Assembly: GCA_024114885.1 (NCBI GenBank)
Contig: CP099418.1
Location: 5,146,001-5,210,000, forward strand
DNA length: 64,000 bases
Direction of reading: 5' to 3'
Origin: Septoria linicola
Taxonomy: Eukaryota > Ascomycota > Dothideomycetes > Mycosphaerellales > Mycosphaerellaceae
Shown: piece after piece, positions 42,749 through 53,980 of the stretch
Layout: each line of letters begins with the position of its first letter
Position numbering within the stretch: the first letter of the stretch is position 1
Notes under the pieces: model-generated
The model's database searches: none
What the model was told of the DNA's origin: nothing
What the model saw: only the letters and a program-made list of their open reading frames with translations
Translations under genes and position numbers: made by a program

Positions 42749-43330
42749 ATGGCTCAGAACAACGGCACAATTGAGGCAGGATCTCGCAACCGCAAATGGT
42801 GGCTCGATCCAGAACACCAAACATTGGCGGAGCAAGAACATACCAAACCAGTCGCAGGTCCTTCACGATCTGTCTCTCGTCCCAATGTCGACGAAGTAAT
42901 GGGCTTCGAAGAAGTCACCCTGAACGCTCAAAACCAATTTTCCACAGAACACACTCACACAGCTACCTCTCCCACTGACAATGAAGATGAAGACGATGAC
43001 GACCTTATAGTCACAAACGAACTAACCAGAGTCAACTCCTTCGACTTCGTAGCAGGCCAAGCTCAGGAGAACGAAGCCAATGCCGCAATGGCTGATCTCA
43101 TCAACAAGAGTGTCAGGTACGAGACTACAAGCTTCGCGGTAATCGTGGCACCAGTCCCTGCGATCACGAACAATAGATTGTCGACTCAGCGGTACGGTGC
43201 TGCGCGCGATGCAGAGGAGATTGAGATGGTAGAGCGGTCGAGAGACAGTCACGCAGTGGATCTAGAAGCTGCGAGAGGGCAGAGTGAAAGGAAGAAGGGT
43301 GGCTGGATGGAGTCACTGTCTTTATGGTAG
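42749..43330 (+). CDS. Small acidic protein, function unknown
   Basis: One exon, 193 residues from ATG 42749 (AATGGC context, MAQNNGTIEAGSRNRKWWL). It has a WWLDPEHQ segment near the N-terminus and an acidic run (DNEDEDDDDLIV). The predicted helix is EANAAMADLINKSVRYETTSF; the C-terminal half is charged and ends GGWMESLSLW. I do not recognise a family. The composition suggests a mainly disordered protein with two short ordered parts. Coding potential rests on the length of the frame, the start context and the lack of a competing frame. Confidence 0.55.
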   Translation: MAQNNGTIEAGSRNRKWWLDPEHQTLAEQEHTKPVAGPSRSVSRPNVDEVMGFEEVTLNAQNQFSTEHTHTATSPTDNEDEDDDDLIVTNELTRVNSFDFVAGQAQENEANAAMADLINKSVRYETTSFAVIVAPVPAITNNRLSTQRYGAARDAEEIEMVERSRDSHAVDLEAARGQSERKKGGWMESLSLW

Positions 43331-43948
43331 GGCAATGTAGTGCTGTGAGAGAGAAAAATGAAACAGGTTGGAGAGAGTGTAGGGCTGGCTACTCGTGTAC
43401 AGTACTGTAGTCAGTAAGGACTGATGGCAAGGATCGACTTTTCAAACCACTTGATCGACTCATATCAATCAGACCTTCGCAGGAGATGATGCAAACATTC
43501 TTAGTTCGTTATTCATGTCTTCTGCGGAAGTGTCAGAACATTTATTTCGAGTGATCATGTTCCAAGCAGTGGACCCCAGTTCGCCCAACTCGGCCGATCG
43601 ATCTCAAACGCTCACACATGTAACCTTCGCGGGAGGCACTTCTTGCATGACGTACAACGCATAGTGTGTCTTGGACCGCACACACCGCACTTGGGCTCTA
43701 GATCGTCGTCGTAGCAGCTGCCTGAGAGGGGAGACAGTAGGTATCGCTGCGACTTGTTGCTACATCTGTGAGGACCTCAGTTCTTTTCTCCCACATCCCA
43801 GGCCGGACCATCGAAAAGCAGATTGAGACAACGGCACGCGCGGGGCAACCCAGCCTCAGTCTCACTCACACGCATTGCGCAGGATCAAGCACGCGACATT
43901 ATCAAGATCATAATCTAAGGCGACGGATACAGGCGACTTGCCGCCGTG
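43331..43948. other. Intergenic, promoter of the Gag1-like gene
   Basis: About 620 bp; no supported ORF or RNA. The right end is CA/AC-rich, as usual for a fungal leader. Confidence 0.5.
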
Positions 43949-45082
43949 ATGACTCTGCATCTCAACTTACCGGGCTCGCACCACCGTAGCGCTGAGCAGC
44001 AGGCCGAATTGCGGGAGGCGCGGAGACTGCTGAAAGACAAGATCAAGAACGACTGGGAGTATCCGACGCTGCCAGCTTGGAAATCAAGTGGCCGAAAAGA
44101 GCCAGCGACGGCAACGCAAGATGTGGAAGACCGAATTGCTGGATTCAGATTCCACAGTTCCAGCAGTGCTGTGGAACGCACCAACGGAGTCGTAGGCGAA
44201 GCATTGGGTCTGGGGTTTGAGCCGAGCGAATGGAGGGAACGAGACTACTCGGACGCTTCAGACGGAGAAGGCGGCGACAGCGAGGCCATGGTCACACCCG
44301 CGCGCAAATCGACCAAGAGCAAAGAGAGTGTATACAAGTTTGATGCGCCGGACAGCGTAGGAGCACAACTCAATGACCGACGGCAAGCGCGGAAGCGAAA
44401 ACGACACCAGGCCATGCACGAAGAAATGGAGTGGAACGACGGCCTTGCGCACTGGGCACGCAGAAGGGACTTGTGGTGTTGTGCTCGCGGAACGAGAGAA
44501 GTGCGTCTCCTCGAGGGCAGCGCAGCAGACCACATCCAGCCCGATGAGGAAGAAGAAGCAGCAGCAGCCAGACAAACCGACTCAGCCTCAGCATCCGTCG
44601 GCTCGAGCCCACGAACCTCAACCTCCTCCGTAGAAGCCCACCAAGCCTCCACACCCGGCTCAACTCCCTCCGTAACTCCAGACGTAACAGGAGCTGCTAC
44701 TACCACTTCATCCTCATCCAAATCCCACACCCCCACAACACCACCAACCACCCTCCCTCTCGACGTCCTCGTCCCCATCGCCCCACCTCTCCTCCCCAAC
44801 CACCCCGTCCGCCGCCGCATCACCACAAACATGTACCCCGAAATCTACAACAAAATCATCCTCCAGTCTCGCACACCCTCCATACCCATCAATCTTCTCA
44901 CGCTGATCAACGCGTTGGTGCAAGGCTGGAAAGACGACGGCGAGTGGCCGCCTAAACCTGGTCCGTTGGAGAAGTCGATTGGAAGGAAGAAAGGGTCGGG
45001 GCATGAGGGGAGTTTGAGGCAGGGTGTGAAGGCTGTGGGGAGAGTGTTGAGGTTGACGGGGGTAGGGAGTGAGCATACGTGA
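43949..45082 (+). CDS. Gag1-like clamp (DUF4050) domain protein
   Basis: One exon, 377 residues from ATG 43949; the GTG just before it is not a start. The N-terminal helix SAEQQAELREARRLLKDKIKNDW precedes WEYPTLPAWKSS. The clamp domain is in two blocks. Block one (about 155-190, EMEWNDGLAHWARRRDLWCCAR) and block two (about 270-340) read LDVLVPIAPPLLPNHPVRRRI and YPEIYNKIILQSRTPSIPIN. The latter runs into LINALVQGWKDDGEWPPKPG. A Ser/Thr-rich linker separates them. These are the conserved parts of the fungal Gag1-like clamp family. Fission-yeast work links that family to nutrient/TORC1-related control, which I state with caution. Confidence 0.85.
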   Translation: MTLHLNLPGSHHRSAEQQAELREARRLLKDKIKNDWEYPTLPAWKSSGRKEPATATQDVEDRIAGFRFHSSSSAVERTNGVVGEALGLGFEPSEWRERDYSDASDGEGGDSEAMVTPARKSTKSKESVYKFDAPDSVGAQLNDRRQARKRKRHQAMHEEMEWNDGLAHWARRRDLWCCARGTREVRLLEGSAADHIQPDEEEEAAAARQTDSASASVGSSPRTSTSSVEAHQASTPGSTPSVTPDVTGAATTTSSSSKSHTPTTPPTTLPLDVLVPIAPPLLPNHPVRRRITTNMYPEIYNKIILQSRTPSIPINLLTLINALVQGWKDDGEWPPKPGPLEKSIGRKKGSGHEGSLRQGVKAVGRVLRLTGVGSEHT

Positions 45083-45485
45083 TGTTTTGATGGAGGGGAG
45101 GTTGGTGGTCAGGAGTGGGTGTGTGGGTTTTGTGGGTGTGTAATGTTTGCATATTCGTTCAGCGGGCGTTGTAGGGACGAAAGGCGGATTATTCATGTGT
45201 GCTAATGATTTATGCAAGAACTGCATGAGCTGAAATGAGATGAATTGTGTGAAATGATTGAATCTTGTAAAATGGCTACGCCGTAGCGCGCATGCTCTTT
45301 CTTCCAGAGCTTCTTCGATTTGTCTTATCATACAATATATATCTCTCTCTCTCCCCTTTTCTCTCTCGCCTAGGTCATAAAGTATCGTGATGATGATGGT
45401 AGCAATATATCTACAAGAAAGCTCGTCCCGTGAGACGGCAGTAATCTGTCCATATCCGTTTGCAAACTAAGGAAAACGATCAACG
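45083..45485. other. Intergenic, convergent 3' ends
   Basis: About 400 bp with a CT microsatellite near 45342-45366 (TCTCTCTCTCTCCCC then TCTCTCTC). No gene. Confidence 0.5.
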
Positions 45486-48400
45486 CTAAGAAACGGGCAT
45501 AGGTTCGGCAATCGCAGCAATCGCCGCTTCTGAACCTCTCCTGTACAGATCCAAAATCTCAAAATCGTCCTGTTCGAGGTACACTTGTATAGTATGTGTC
45601 GTCCTCGTCGAGCCTTGAGTCATGCTTCTCGTCACCGTTTTGGTGTTGGTATTGTTGTTGATGTTTGGTGTATTCTTGTCAACATATTGCTGTATTTGCG
45701 CCTGCGTGGCTCGTGCAGAGTCTCGTCGAGGTGGACGTATAACCTCTTCTTGCTTGTATCTCTCTCCGAACGTCTCAACTAGAGGAGTCGGAGGGTTGGC
45801 CGCCAGCGGCGCTAGTATAGTGAACTGTTTCGAGCGAGCTCGCGAGGATGAAGGGTTGATGACCGGTTTGGGGAAATTCTCGAGTTGTGCTTCGAGGTCA
45901 TGGATCGCGGGGGAGTCCAGTCTCTCAGCGGATCCGTGATGCGCTGCATTCGAGTAGACTGGAGGTGCGGGTAGCGTGAGATCGAAGCTCGGTCCTCGTG
46001 GGTGGATCTCAAAGTCGATGTCGACATCCCCAGGGCTACTGAGGGAAGCAAGCTCTGGAGGCATTTTGACCAAGGGATCTTCTTTCCCATCTTTTGTGAG
46101 CAACCCAAGCACTTTGGCCGCCTTCGATCCTGGTACACGTATACGCTTCGGAGTGCCATCGAGAAGGCCATCGCTTGGTTCGTCATCGAAAGAGTTTCGA
46201 TCTTCTGGCTTGCTCTCAGCTTGGCCCTCGTCCTCGACCTGACTGCTGATCTGAGGAGGAGTGAATCTGGTGGGTGACAGCAAGAAACGCTCATTGGCAG
46301 CGTCAGATGCTTGTACGACGAGCAGGTCTCGCGGTCGATCGGTCCTTTGTTGGCGTGGGCTTTCGATGACCTCCGGAATGGTCTCAGAAGCTGAACGCTC
46401 ACTGAAATCTGTCTGGAAAGCCGAGTCATTCCGTAACGAGGATGCACAAGAAAGTCTGTATTCCTGGCTGGTCGACTCGCTGCTATAGGAGAACGATGTG
46501 GGAAGGCTCGACTGGGTGGACCGATGCATGGAATAGTCTGGTGTTGACCGACCGGTGAGCGCGTATCGGTTCTCCGAATCAGCGGATGGCGCAAGTGACG
46601 ACTTTCGGGATCCAACGGCCATCGATGCAATCATTGCAGCAATGTGATCAGTCGGAGACTTCTTCGTATCTGCTGACTGCGCAATGAGCGCAGATGTCGC
46701 ATCTTCCTTCCGGCACTCTAGTGATTTTAGCTTCGCAAAGCATATGTCCATGGATGAGCTGATAGCAGCAAGTGACAGTTGGTCGTTCAACAGTGTGCTA
46801 AGATAGTCCGGATCCGTTCTCTGCTCCTTCAGTTTGTCTATGAGTCCGCTGGACATTTTCTGTCGCTCATTGCGCAGACTAGCATAACGGGCGTGCAACG
46901 CATCGCATTGTTCGCTGAGTTCTTTGAGTGCTGCAATAGGGTCTGCTCGAGTTGGACTTGACGTCCTTCGGCTCAGCGTGTCAGCTGTAAGTGCGCGATG
47001 ATATGATCCTGTTTCTGACGCAGAAGAACGACCGATGTCAGAGATTCCAGGACTATCAGAAGAGACGCTCGAATTTCGTAGAGCGGCAACGTTCGCCCTG
47101 GCGATCGCAAGTGCTGCACTGGCCTGTGGTCGCATCAAAGACACTGTCGACGAATCATCGCCATCTGAGGGACGAGGTAAAATCGGCCCTCGTGAATGAT
47201 TTCGAATCGCATCGGCGATACTTTGACGATCATCTGCAGTCGACGGGCGCTGAGATAATTGTGCCGTGCTCGGAACACCCAGAACTGAACCAGCGAATCT
47301 CTGCGTCCGACCGCCATCGTAGCTCTCAGCCATTGCTTCTGATCCAGCAACACTGGGACTACTGGGTCGGCTTTCACTTCGCAAGCGCTCGGCGCTTTTA
47401 TGTAATCGAAGCCCTGTCTTGGGTGGGACAGTCGGAGATGTCAAATATGTCTGTGAGACTTCAAGTAGGCGAGAGACGGGGAGTCTGGCTTTCATAGTAT
47501 CTTCCAAAGATTTGGTCGTAGTATGAGAAGAGTTCGTCGGACTCCGTGAACCCAGTACCCCAGCAGTGCTCGCTCGGATGTGTGATTGCAACGATTCGTT
47601 GTTACTGAAGCTTAATTGTGCCGGAGGTGTTGAACCTTCTTCCTTCGGGAATATCTTGGGCCAGAACTTGCGCACTGCACGTCCACGCGCAGTCGGAGAC
47701 GTGACCGTAAGCTCGCGCACCTTGACATTGGCGACGGCTGGCACGAAGGACTGCTGCTTCGCAATAGCTGATGAGGTGAGGTCCGGCGTAGAGGTTTCCA
47801 GACTGGGTCGCAAATCTGATGTTGCTACTGACGATTGCGAAAACTCCGACTTCTCGCGCAGATGCCTTGGAGATTTGGTAGGCGGACAAGGTGCTCGATC
47901 GACAGAACCTTTAGGCGCTACTGTGATGCGAAGATTGGGCTTCGAGCGTTTCGTTCTGAGGCCACTGGCAAAAGAGGGAGAAGGCAAGCTGTTGGCGAAG
48001 GTAGATGTGAAGTTGCGCGAAGCTGAAGCGACATCCCGATCTCCATGGCGTGCATTGCCAATAGTTGCACGGTCAGCTCCTTCTGGCGTAGGAGGATCTC
48101 CTGGAGCGCTAGTTGTACGAACGTGATCGTCTAGCGCACAGACGCGAGCAGCATCGAATGGCCTTGGTGACGGTTCTGCTGCAGCACTATCGAGCTCCTT
48201 GACAGTCTGCAGACCTGGTCGAATGTCAGGTAGGCTGACTTTTCTACTTTCCCTCAATGAGACAGTAGATTGCGCCGTGGTGGTGAGTGAGGCCACCGCG
48301 ATTGCCTCTTTTGGGCCATTCTCCAAAGATGAGGATCGCCGTCGGTAGGCGCCGGAAGCTCTATGGAGACTGGCCCTTTTGAGCGCAACGGGCGAAGCCG

Positions 48401-48515
48401 GTGGTGTTGGCTCAACGATTGGGAACAATCGATAGGAGGCCGCAGATTTGCGAGGCCGTCCGAGATCTTGCGAGCTGTGGCAGCTGGACGGCGTTGGAGA
48501 GACTCCACGTTCCAT
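45486..48515 (-). CDS. Large Ser/Thr-rich protein with central coiled coil, function unknown
   Basis: From the first ATG at 48515 (MERGVSPTPSSCHSS) one exon gives 1009 residues. The frame stays open and protein-like upstream to about 48674 but without ATG, so an additional 5' exon is likely and the N-terminus is uncertain. Most of the protein is disordered, rich in Ser, Thr, Pro and Arg with many S-P sites. A single ordered helix region lies around residues 555-640: PIAALKELSEQCDALHARYA, a heptad coiled coil, ending in CFAKLKSLECRKEDATSAL. The C-terminal 60 residues include polyAsn/Thr (NINNNTNTKT) and an amphipathic end. I recognise no family; a scaffold or cytoskeletal role would be a guess. 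Confidence 0.7.
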   Translation of the reverse strand: MERGVSPTPSSCHSSQDLGRPRKSAASYRLFPIVEPTPPASPVALKRASLHRASGAYRRRSSSLENGPKEAIAVASLTTTAQSTVSLRESRKVSLPDIRPGLQTVKELDSAAAEPSPRPFDAARVCALDDHVRTTSAPGDPPTPEGADRATIGNARHGDRDVASASRNFTSTFANSLPSPSFASGLRTKRSKPNLRITVAPKGSVDRAPCPPTKSPRHLREKSEFSQSSVATSDLRPSLETSTPDLTSSAIAKQQSFVPAVANVKVRELTVTSPTARGRAVRKFWPKIFPKEEGSTPPAQLSFSNNESLQSHIRASTAGVLGSRSPTNSSHTTTKSLEDTMKARLPVSRLLEVSQTYLTSPTVPPKTGLRLHKSAERLRSESRPSSPSVAGSEAMAESYDGGRTQRFAGSVLGVPSTAQLSQRPSTADDRQSIADAIRNHSRGPILPRPSDGDDSSTVSLMRPQASAALAIARANVAALRNSSVSSDSPGISDIGRSSASETGSYHRALTADTLSRRTSSPTRADPIAALKELSEQCDALHARYASLRNERQKMSSGLIDKLKEQRTDPDYLSTLLNDQLSLAAISSSMDICFAKLKSLECRKEDATSALIAQSADTKKSPTDHIAAMIASMAVGSRKSSLAPSADSENRYALTGRSTPDYSMHRSTQSSLPTSFSYSSESTSQEYRLSCASSLRNDSAFQTDFSERSASETIPEVIESPRQQRTDRPRDLLVVQASDAANERFLLSPTRFTPPQISSQVEDEGQAESKPEDRNSFDDEPSDGLLDGTPKRIRVPGSKAAKVLGLLTKDGKEDPLVKMPPELASLSSPGDVDIDFEIHPRGPSFDLTLPAPPVYSNAAHHGSAERLDSPAIHDLEAQLENFPKPVINPSSSRARSKQFTILAPLAANPPTPLVETFGERYKQEEVIRPPRRDSARATQAQIQQYVDKNTPNINNNTNTKTVTRSMTQGSTRTTHTIQVYLEQDDFEILDLYRRGSEAAIAAIAEPMPVS

Positions 48516-50317
48516 GCTGCGCGGTTGAATCGGCTTAGGTGGTCGGCAGCATCTCGTATCGGGAGTATCGAATGTCGTTCGTATATCGCACAATCGGTCA
48601 AAGTCCAGAGTAGCCAGGTCAAAGCGAAGGTCAAAAGCGGCGAGGTCGTCTGGCGGCGAGGTCGTAGGTGTGTGTCTTTAAGACTGGCTGCTGCAGGTAC
48701 GGTGCAGTGGCAAGTTGTCGTGCATTAGTAGAGTCGTATAGTCGTCTCATGCATGCGGATCTGTTGACGAGCGGGCACCATCGAGTGTCAAGTCCCCAGC
48801 CGGGGCTGCATCAGCGTCTTAATACTGTTTTGTCTGGTCTGTACGCAGACGACGATCTGCTTCAGTCATGCGCCAGACTCGCCGCCTCCCCATGCCCAAC
48901 TGCCAACTAGTAGATACAACAATCCATGACACTCGGCCGGCCTAATCCCTCGTCCCTTCACAAGTCAATCTGCGACGTGCCGCTCACGCACCATTGGACA
49001 TGCTTTTGCGCAATGGGCTAGCGTTTGCTGCCAGGGACACGCTTTGGCTTTTCGGCTCTTGCGTCCGCAGGGGAAGACCATCATCTCCCTCACACTCTAA
49101 ATAGCCCCGTCACCAAGGCCAGACGCCATACTGAATTAGAATATGGTCCTGCTAAAGTGATGCGCCTTCATCTGGGGTCCACTGACAGCGCTGCAACGAT
49201 GTGTTTGCATCGCCAAAATAGGGCACTGTAAAGGTTACAAATTCTTGATTGACTTCCCGCCGCAATGCACGAGTTTCCACCGTGTCGGCCGACTCGCGCA
49301 GCCTGCAGCTCGTGATCGCTCCTGGGGATAGCCCTGTCTATCGCATGATTTGTGCCATTTCCTGCTGGCTGCGGCTCATTTCGGTAGTCATCGGCCCTGA
49401 CCCTGCTGCTATTGTACGCGAGTTGATGGTTTTATCCTCTGCAATACCGTCAAACGTCGAGAGTATCGCTCTTGTGTCACGGCGATGTGTCTCGGTACTG
49501 CCAGACGCTTGGGTGCTGGCTGCAGCAAGAGGCTGGCCACAGATCACGGGCCGTTGTGCATGAAAAAAACTCACCCAGCTCCTGAGTATCGCATCAACAA
49601 ATCCGTCTTTTCCTTGCGACCTCATTGGCGAACACTGCTGCATGTGCGTCAGCTGTCGATGTCTCGACCGCTCTTGAGGCGATGTGCTGTCTGACGCAGC
49701 ACGCAACGTGAAGAGATATCTTGGTCCCATCTCGTCACAACGGCTGACGAACCACGATTTCGCATGCGTGCTAGCCACGCACACCGCGATCAGACCTCGA
49801 CCACACCGCTCTCTGCAGCTTGTTAAAGGCCTAGACGTCCATATGTGCTCCGGGATCAACGAAACTTGTTCCGACCGACAGCAACCCAAGGTCGTCACAA
49901 AATACGGCTGCACCTCAGCTTCCTCGACGACAAATGATGGGTACCTCTCGCTGGCATCGTGTTGGCTGTGCAAGTGATGGTAGGCGGCCACAGTGTCTGG
50001 CGGCCCATGCCTGCTGCTCTCACCTCTCCTCACTTGATTTACCAGGCTAAGATCACCAACTCATTATCACCTTCACATGAGTCTCACGTATTACAGGTAA
50101 TGCTGAATCACTGTTGCGAATAGTGAGCAGGGTATGTGCTATCTTTTGCATATATCTCATTTATACTTCGCGGGATTATGCCAAAACGTTCAAACAACCA
50201 CGTCTCGGCAACGACTCATGTACTGCGCTCAACCAATTCAAATCTCCGACCACATCCGCAGCGTGCGACAAGAATAAGCTGTCTAATAAGCCAGTACTAT
50301 TGACTTGCGCACGCAGC
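48516..50317. other. Long interval without a supported gene
   Basis: About 1.8 kb. The leftmost 160 bp may be coding exon of the neighbouring minus-strand gene. A 231-codon minus frame at 49338-50033 lacks similarity and has random-looking composition. No RNA gene or repeat was recognised. Confidence 0.4.
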
Positions 50318-51707
50318 ATGGATGAGAAGAGTGTGGCTCAGTCGCATGAGTTTGCTAGCACTCCCGTCTGTGGAAGTCAGGCCCATGTTTCTGACAAAGG
50401 TTGTGACAAGAAGCGCTCAATATGTTCCAGCTTCTATCACGACGGTCAGTGTCGTCAGCTGACCAATGGGCGAGCATGTCGCTTCGAGCACGTCTTGGGC
50501 GAACACCTCGCAGTGTCTAGAGTACGACCCTGGCACCACAAGCATGCTTGCGGTCTTCCAAGATGTCCTTGAAAAGACGGATCGAAGCAAGAAAAGAAGA
50601 ACAGTAAGGTAATTTCGAGCTCACCAGTCATCCCAGACGGCAGCCTTACACTGCAAACGCCCCCACAACTTCATGATGCCTCTGGAAAGGTGCATCAGCC
50701 AGAGAACGAGCTGCAGAACCCGCGAGCCAAGAAGAGAAAGCGCAAGTCTGCGTCCCAAAAGCAGAACAGTGATGAGCTCGCTGCTGTGCAGCCGCAGCCC
50801 AAGAAGGCGCGAGTCTGTCCTTTCGTCCATCCTGATATTCGCGAAGAGGGAGAAGATCCTGGAAATACAAAGCCACTACAGCCCGCCCCGCCGCCAACAG
50901 TAGAAGAGCAAGTCAAATGGAAGAAGCATCAGTTCGGGCACTGGGACCAGTCCTTGTCAACTCGCAAATGTGTCACCATGAACTACGACGAGCTTGAAGG
51001 AGCCTCCCCAATCGCACCACGTGAACCAACGCCCGACACTGCGGGTCAAGGTACGGAGAACTCGAAGACAACGTGCTTCTTCTGGTATCACGGTAGCTGC
51101 GCACGAGCGCGCGACCCGCGTAATGGGTACAAGTGCAAATAGAGACACTCACTCACAGAGCTGCCTTCATACGTGACGCCTCCACCAAGGTACAAACACC
51201 GTGAGCCGTGGTGAGTCAAGACAGACGCGAGTCGCGTGACAATTCAGCAAGGCACATCACGAAAGACAAAAGCGGTATGCCTGATATGCTGGTATTTGCA
51301 GTACTCTAGAGTGGTGCCCAGGCGATGCTGTAGAGTCGAAATCCGCAAAGGACGTACGTATACAGTGCCATGAGGCCGTTCTTCTTCCCTGTGCCTTTCT
51401 GCTCGCGGCGGTCTCTCAACAGCACGAAGTGGCGAGGATGCTGAATGCACGCCGGAGACACTACTGACCTTTGGGCGCTTACATTTAGACGCTCATTATC
51501 AATACGGAAGGTAGCTCGGACGATGAAGATGAGGCTCAGCCCGGTAACGAGGATCAAAAGGACTGGTTCCTTGATGGCTTTGATTGGACCTTCAATCTCG
51601 CAACGAGCTCACAATATGCTCGTGTACCACCCAATAGCCACAAGCTCTCTCCTCTCCTTATACCCTTACACCAAAGACAACCCCAACATCAGCTATCAAC
51701 CTTCTGA
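50318..51707 (+). CDS. CCCH zinc-finger protein; frame interrupted by in-frame TAG
   Basis: Likely exons: 50318-50521, 50588-51210, 51302-51428 and 51489-51707. The first finger is C-x8-C-x8-C-x3-H in ICSSFYHDGQC...RACRFEH. A basic nuclear-type stretch AKKRKRK follows. The second finger begins TCFFWYHGSC and continues NGYKCK; the next codon is TAG (51140-51142), then R and H complete an exact C-x3-H. The same frame goes on (LTELPSYVTPPPRYKHREP), crosses a strong GTGAGT...TTTGCAG intron into TLEWCPGDAVESKSAKD, and a weaker one into an acidic end with DWFLDGFDW. The TAG falls where CCCH fingers usually carry Tyr or Phe. Either a recent nonsense mutation, sequence error or readthrough. The first intron (50522-50587) has a poor acceptor. 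RNA binding is inferred from the fingers. Confidence 0.55.
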
Positions 51708-51737
51708 CATCCACTCACCACCCCTTCCATCACCCAC

Positions 51738-53980
51738 CTAATACGACCACGGCCGAATTCGATAATGCTCGTTCTCCTCCGGTCTCGGCGCCTCCGGAAC
51801 CCCCAAATCCCTCTCCTGGAACTCCGGATACAAATAAAATGCCAAATCCACATCCCTCACCTCCTCTCTCAACTGATTCACCGCCCACCCATTCCCCAAC
51901 CACCCCATCAAATTCACCTCCGCCCCATTCTCCTCCTCCCAATACTCATACTCATAATCCTCCCACCTCGGACTCCTCAGCGCTTCGATACAATGCAGCG
52001 TGCTCCCCGGCCAGAGACCCGTGACGTGCGGGGAAGGAAGGCCTTGGCCGTTTTTGCGGTACCAGGAATTACAGCTATCTTTGAACACTGTGCCAGAGAA
52101 GTAGGCGTCGCAGTAGCGTGTAAAGTCGCGTACGAGACGGGGTTTGATGACGAGGGATTTGAGGTTGTCTTTTTGCAGTTTGCGGAGCGCTTTGACGATG
52201 TAGTCGCCGGTGCTTTCGATCATCATGGTCAGGGAGCCTTCGGCGATGGCGCCGTTGGGGCCGAGCATGAAGAAGTGGTTGGGGAGGGCGTCGGTGGCGA
52301 GGCTGAGGTAATTTGTGGCGCGGTCGTGCCTGGATTTTTGTTAGTATCGGATGCCTTGCGGTTCGAGTTATTGGACTTACCAATGCTCTTGTAAAGTACG
52401 TCCATTGAGGCCTACGACAGGGAATGGAGGTGCTGCGCTGGCGTAGAAACCAGTCGCACAAACTAGGACGTCGATTTCATGAAGTTTGCCGTCCTCAGTG
52501 ACGACACCGTTCTGCTCCATGTGCGAGATCTTGTCACTGATAAAAGCAACATTGTCTTCCACAAGAGCCTCCAGAAATCCAGGCCCTGGCGTTAATCGTC
52601 TACAGCCCGGGCTGAACTCAGGCTTGATCCGATCGTAGTACTCCGGTTCCTTCGCCAGTCTCGACCTACAACACATATCAGTCGATCTAGCTCAGTATAT
52701 CGCTATCACGTCAGACAATATATCGAACTCACCTCATAGTCTCCTCAAACATCTTCTGCGCCGCCACCTGCATCTCACTCCCCTTCAACGTCAACGCATG
52801 AATATTATTCGCATCAGCCTCAATTTTCGTGCGAAACTCAAACCACGCCTCAGGATCAGCTTCAAACTGGGCAATTTGCTCTTGCGAAATGAGCATGCTG
52901 TCGTCGAGTTTGTACTCATCCGCGACTCGCTGGCCAAAAGGTGGACTGATCCACGTTCGGGATCTCATGAAGCAGTTTAATTGAGCGCCGGAGAGTTTTT
53001 GGAGTTTGGGGATGATTTGGATGGCGCTGCTGCCGCTGCCGATGACGCCGATGCGTTTGTTGCGGAAGTCGTAGTTTGTGTTCCATGCTGCTGAGTGCAT
53101 TACTTCGCCGCGGAAGGTGTTGAAGGATTTGATATCGGGCCATTGCTTGGTGTTTAGAAGGCCGCGAGCACTGATGAGGACGTCGCAGCTATCTTCAGAC
53201 GTCGTGCCGTCTGGTTTCTTGACCTGAACGAACCATTTGCCGCGGTCTTGGGACCAGCGACAATCTGTGATTTCATGCTGGAGCTTGATGAAGCGGTCTG
53301 CCCCGAATTTCTTCGCCTACAGGGCGTTAGCGATTGTTCAAGGTGAAGCGAGCATTTCTTTTGCTTCAACTTACAGTGCTCTCGATGTAGTCTCGAATCT
53401 CCCATGAAGGGGCATAGAGGCTACTCCAATCGTGTCTCGGATTGAATGAGAACTGATAAGAATGACTCGGAATATCTGGATAATTGGTGTTAGCGCGTCT
53501 GTTTTCACGTTCAGCAGCTTAACCTGATTCTCACCACAAGCCGCTCCAGGATACCGATTCTCGTACCAGGTGCCTATGTTGGCATCAGCGGGCACCTACA
53601 CAGTGGGTCGAGCGCAGTTAATTCTCACCGCCGATCCCTGCATTTTTCTCATATATCACCAGCTCACAATTCCTCAATCGTTCAGGGATACGAATACCAC
53701 AGTATACGCCAGAATAGCCAGCTCCAATGACAATCACTTTGATGGGACGTTGATTCTCGATCGGCGTATCGTGTAATAGGAAAGGGACTTCAGCAGTTTT
53801 TGCATCGTCATCGATGTGCCTTGTCGTAGTGCCGTTGACACTTTTCTTCTCGTTGGAAACGACGTCTTCTATGTGTTCGACTTGTCTCTCCTTCGCTTGG
53901 GCGAGGTGCTTCTGTGCGGCTGCAGCATTGCTTGTTCTCTGATGCAGGATTTCCTCAGGGAGATTTGGAACTGCGGACAT
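51738..53980 (-). CDS. Baeyer-Villiger-type flavin monooxygenase
   Basis: NADPH- and FAD-dependent oxygenase inserting oxygen next to a ketone; the substrate is unknown. Six exons, 53980-53629, 53573-53535, 53475-53375, 53316-52733, 52665-52381 and 52329-51738, encode 650 residues with consistent phases. An N-terminal extension of about 75 residues precedes the FAD site VIVIGAGYSGVYCGIRIP. The NRYPGAACDIPSHSYQFSF block is rebuilt across two introns. The BVMO fingerprint FRGEVMHSAAW (FxGxxxHxxxW) is intact. The NADPH loop is IGVIGSGSSAIQIIP, and later VLVCATGF is present. The C-terminal part (LRSPRWEDYEYEYW) is typical of fungal BVMOs. Its 3' end lies about 30 bp from the convergent CCCH gene. 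No clustered biosynthetic genes are seen. Confidence 0.93.

Noticed and set aside
43946..43948. GTG as start of the Gag1-like protein
   Set aside because: Nuclear fungal genes use ATG; the ATG follows immediately at 43949.
49338..50033. Minus-strand open frame of 231 codons
   Set aside because: Composition looks random, with many Arg, Ser and His, and no motif or splice signals. It is a chance frame in GC-balanced DNA.
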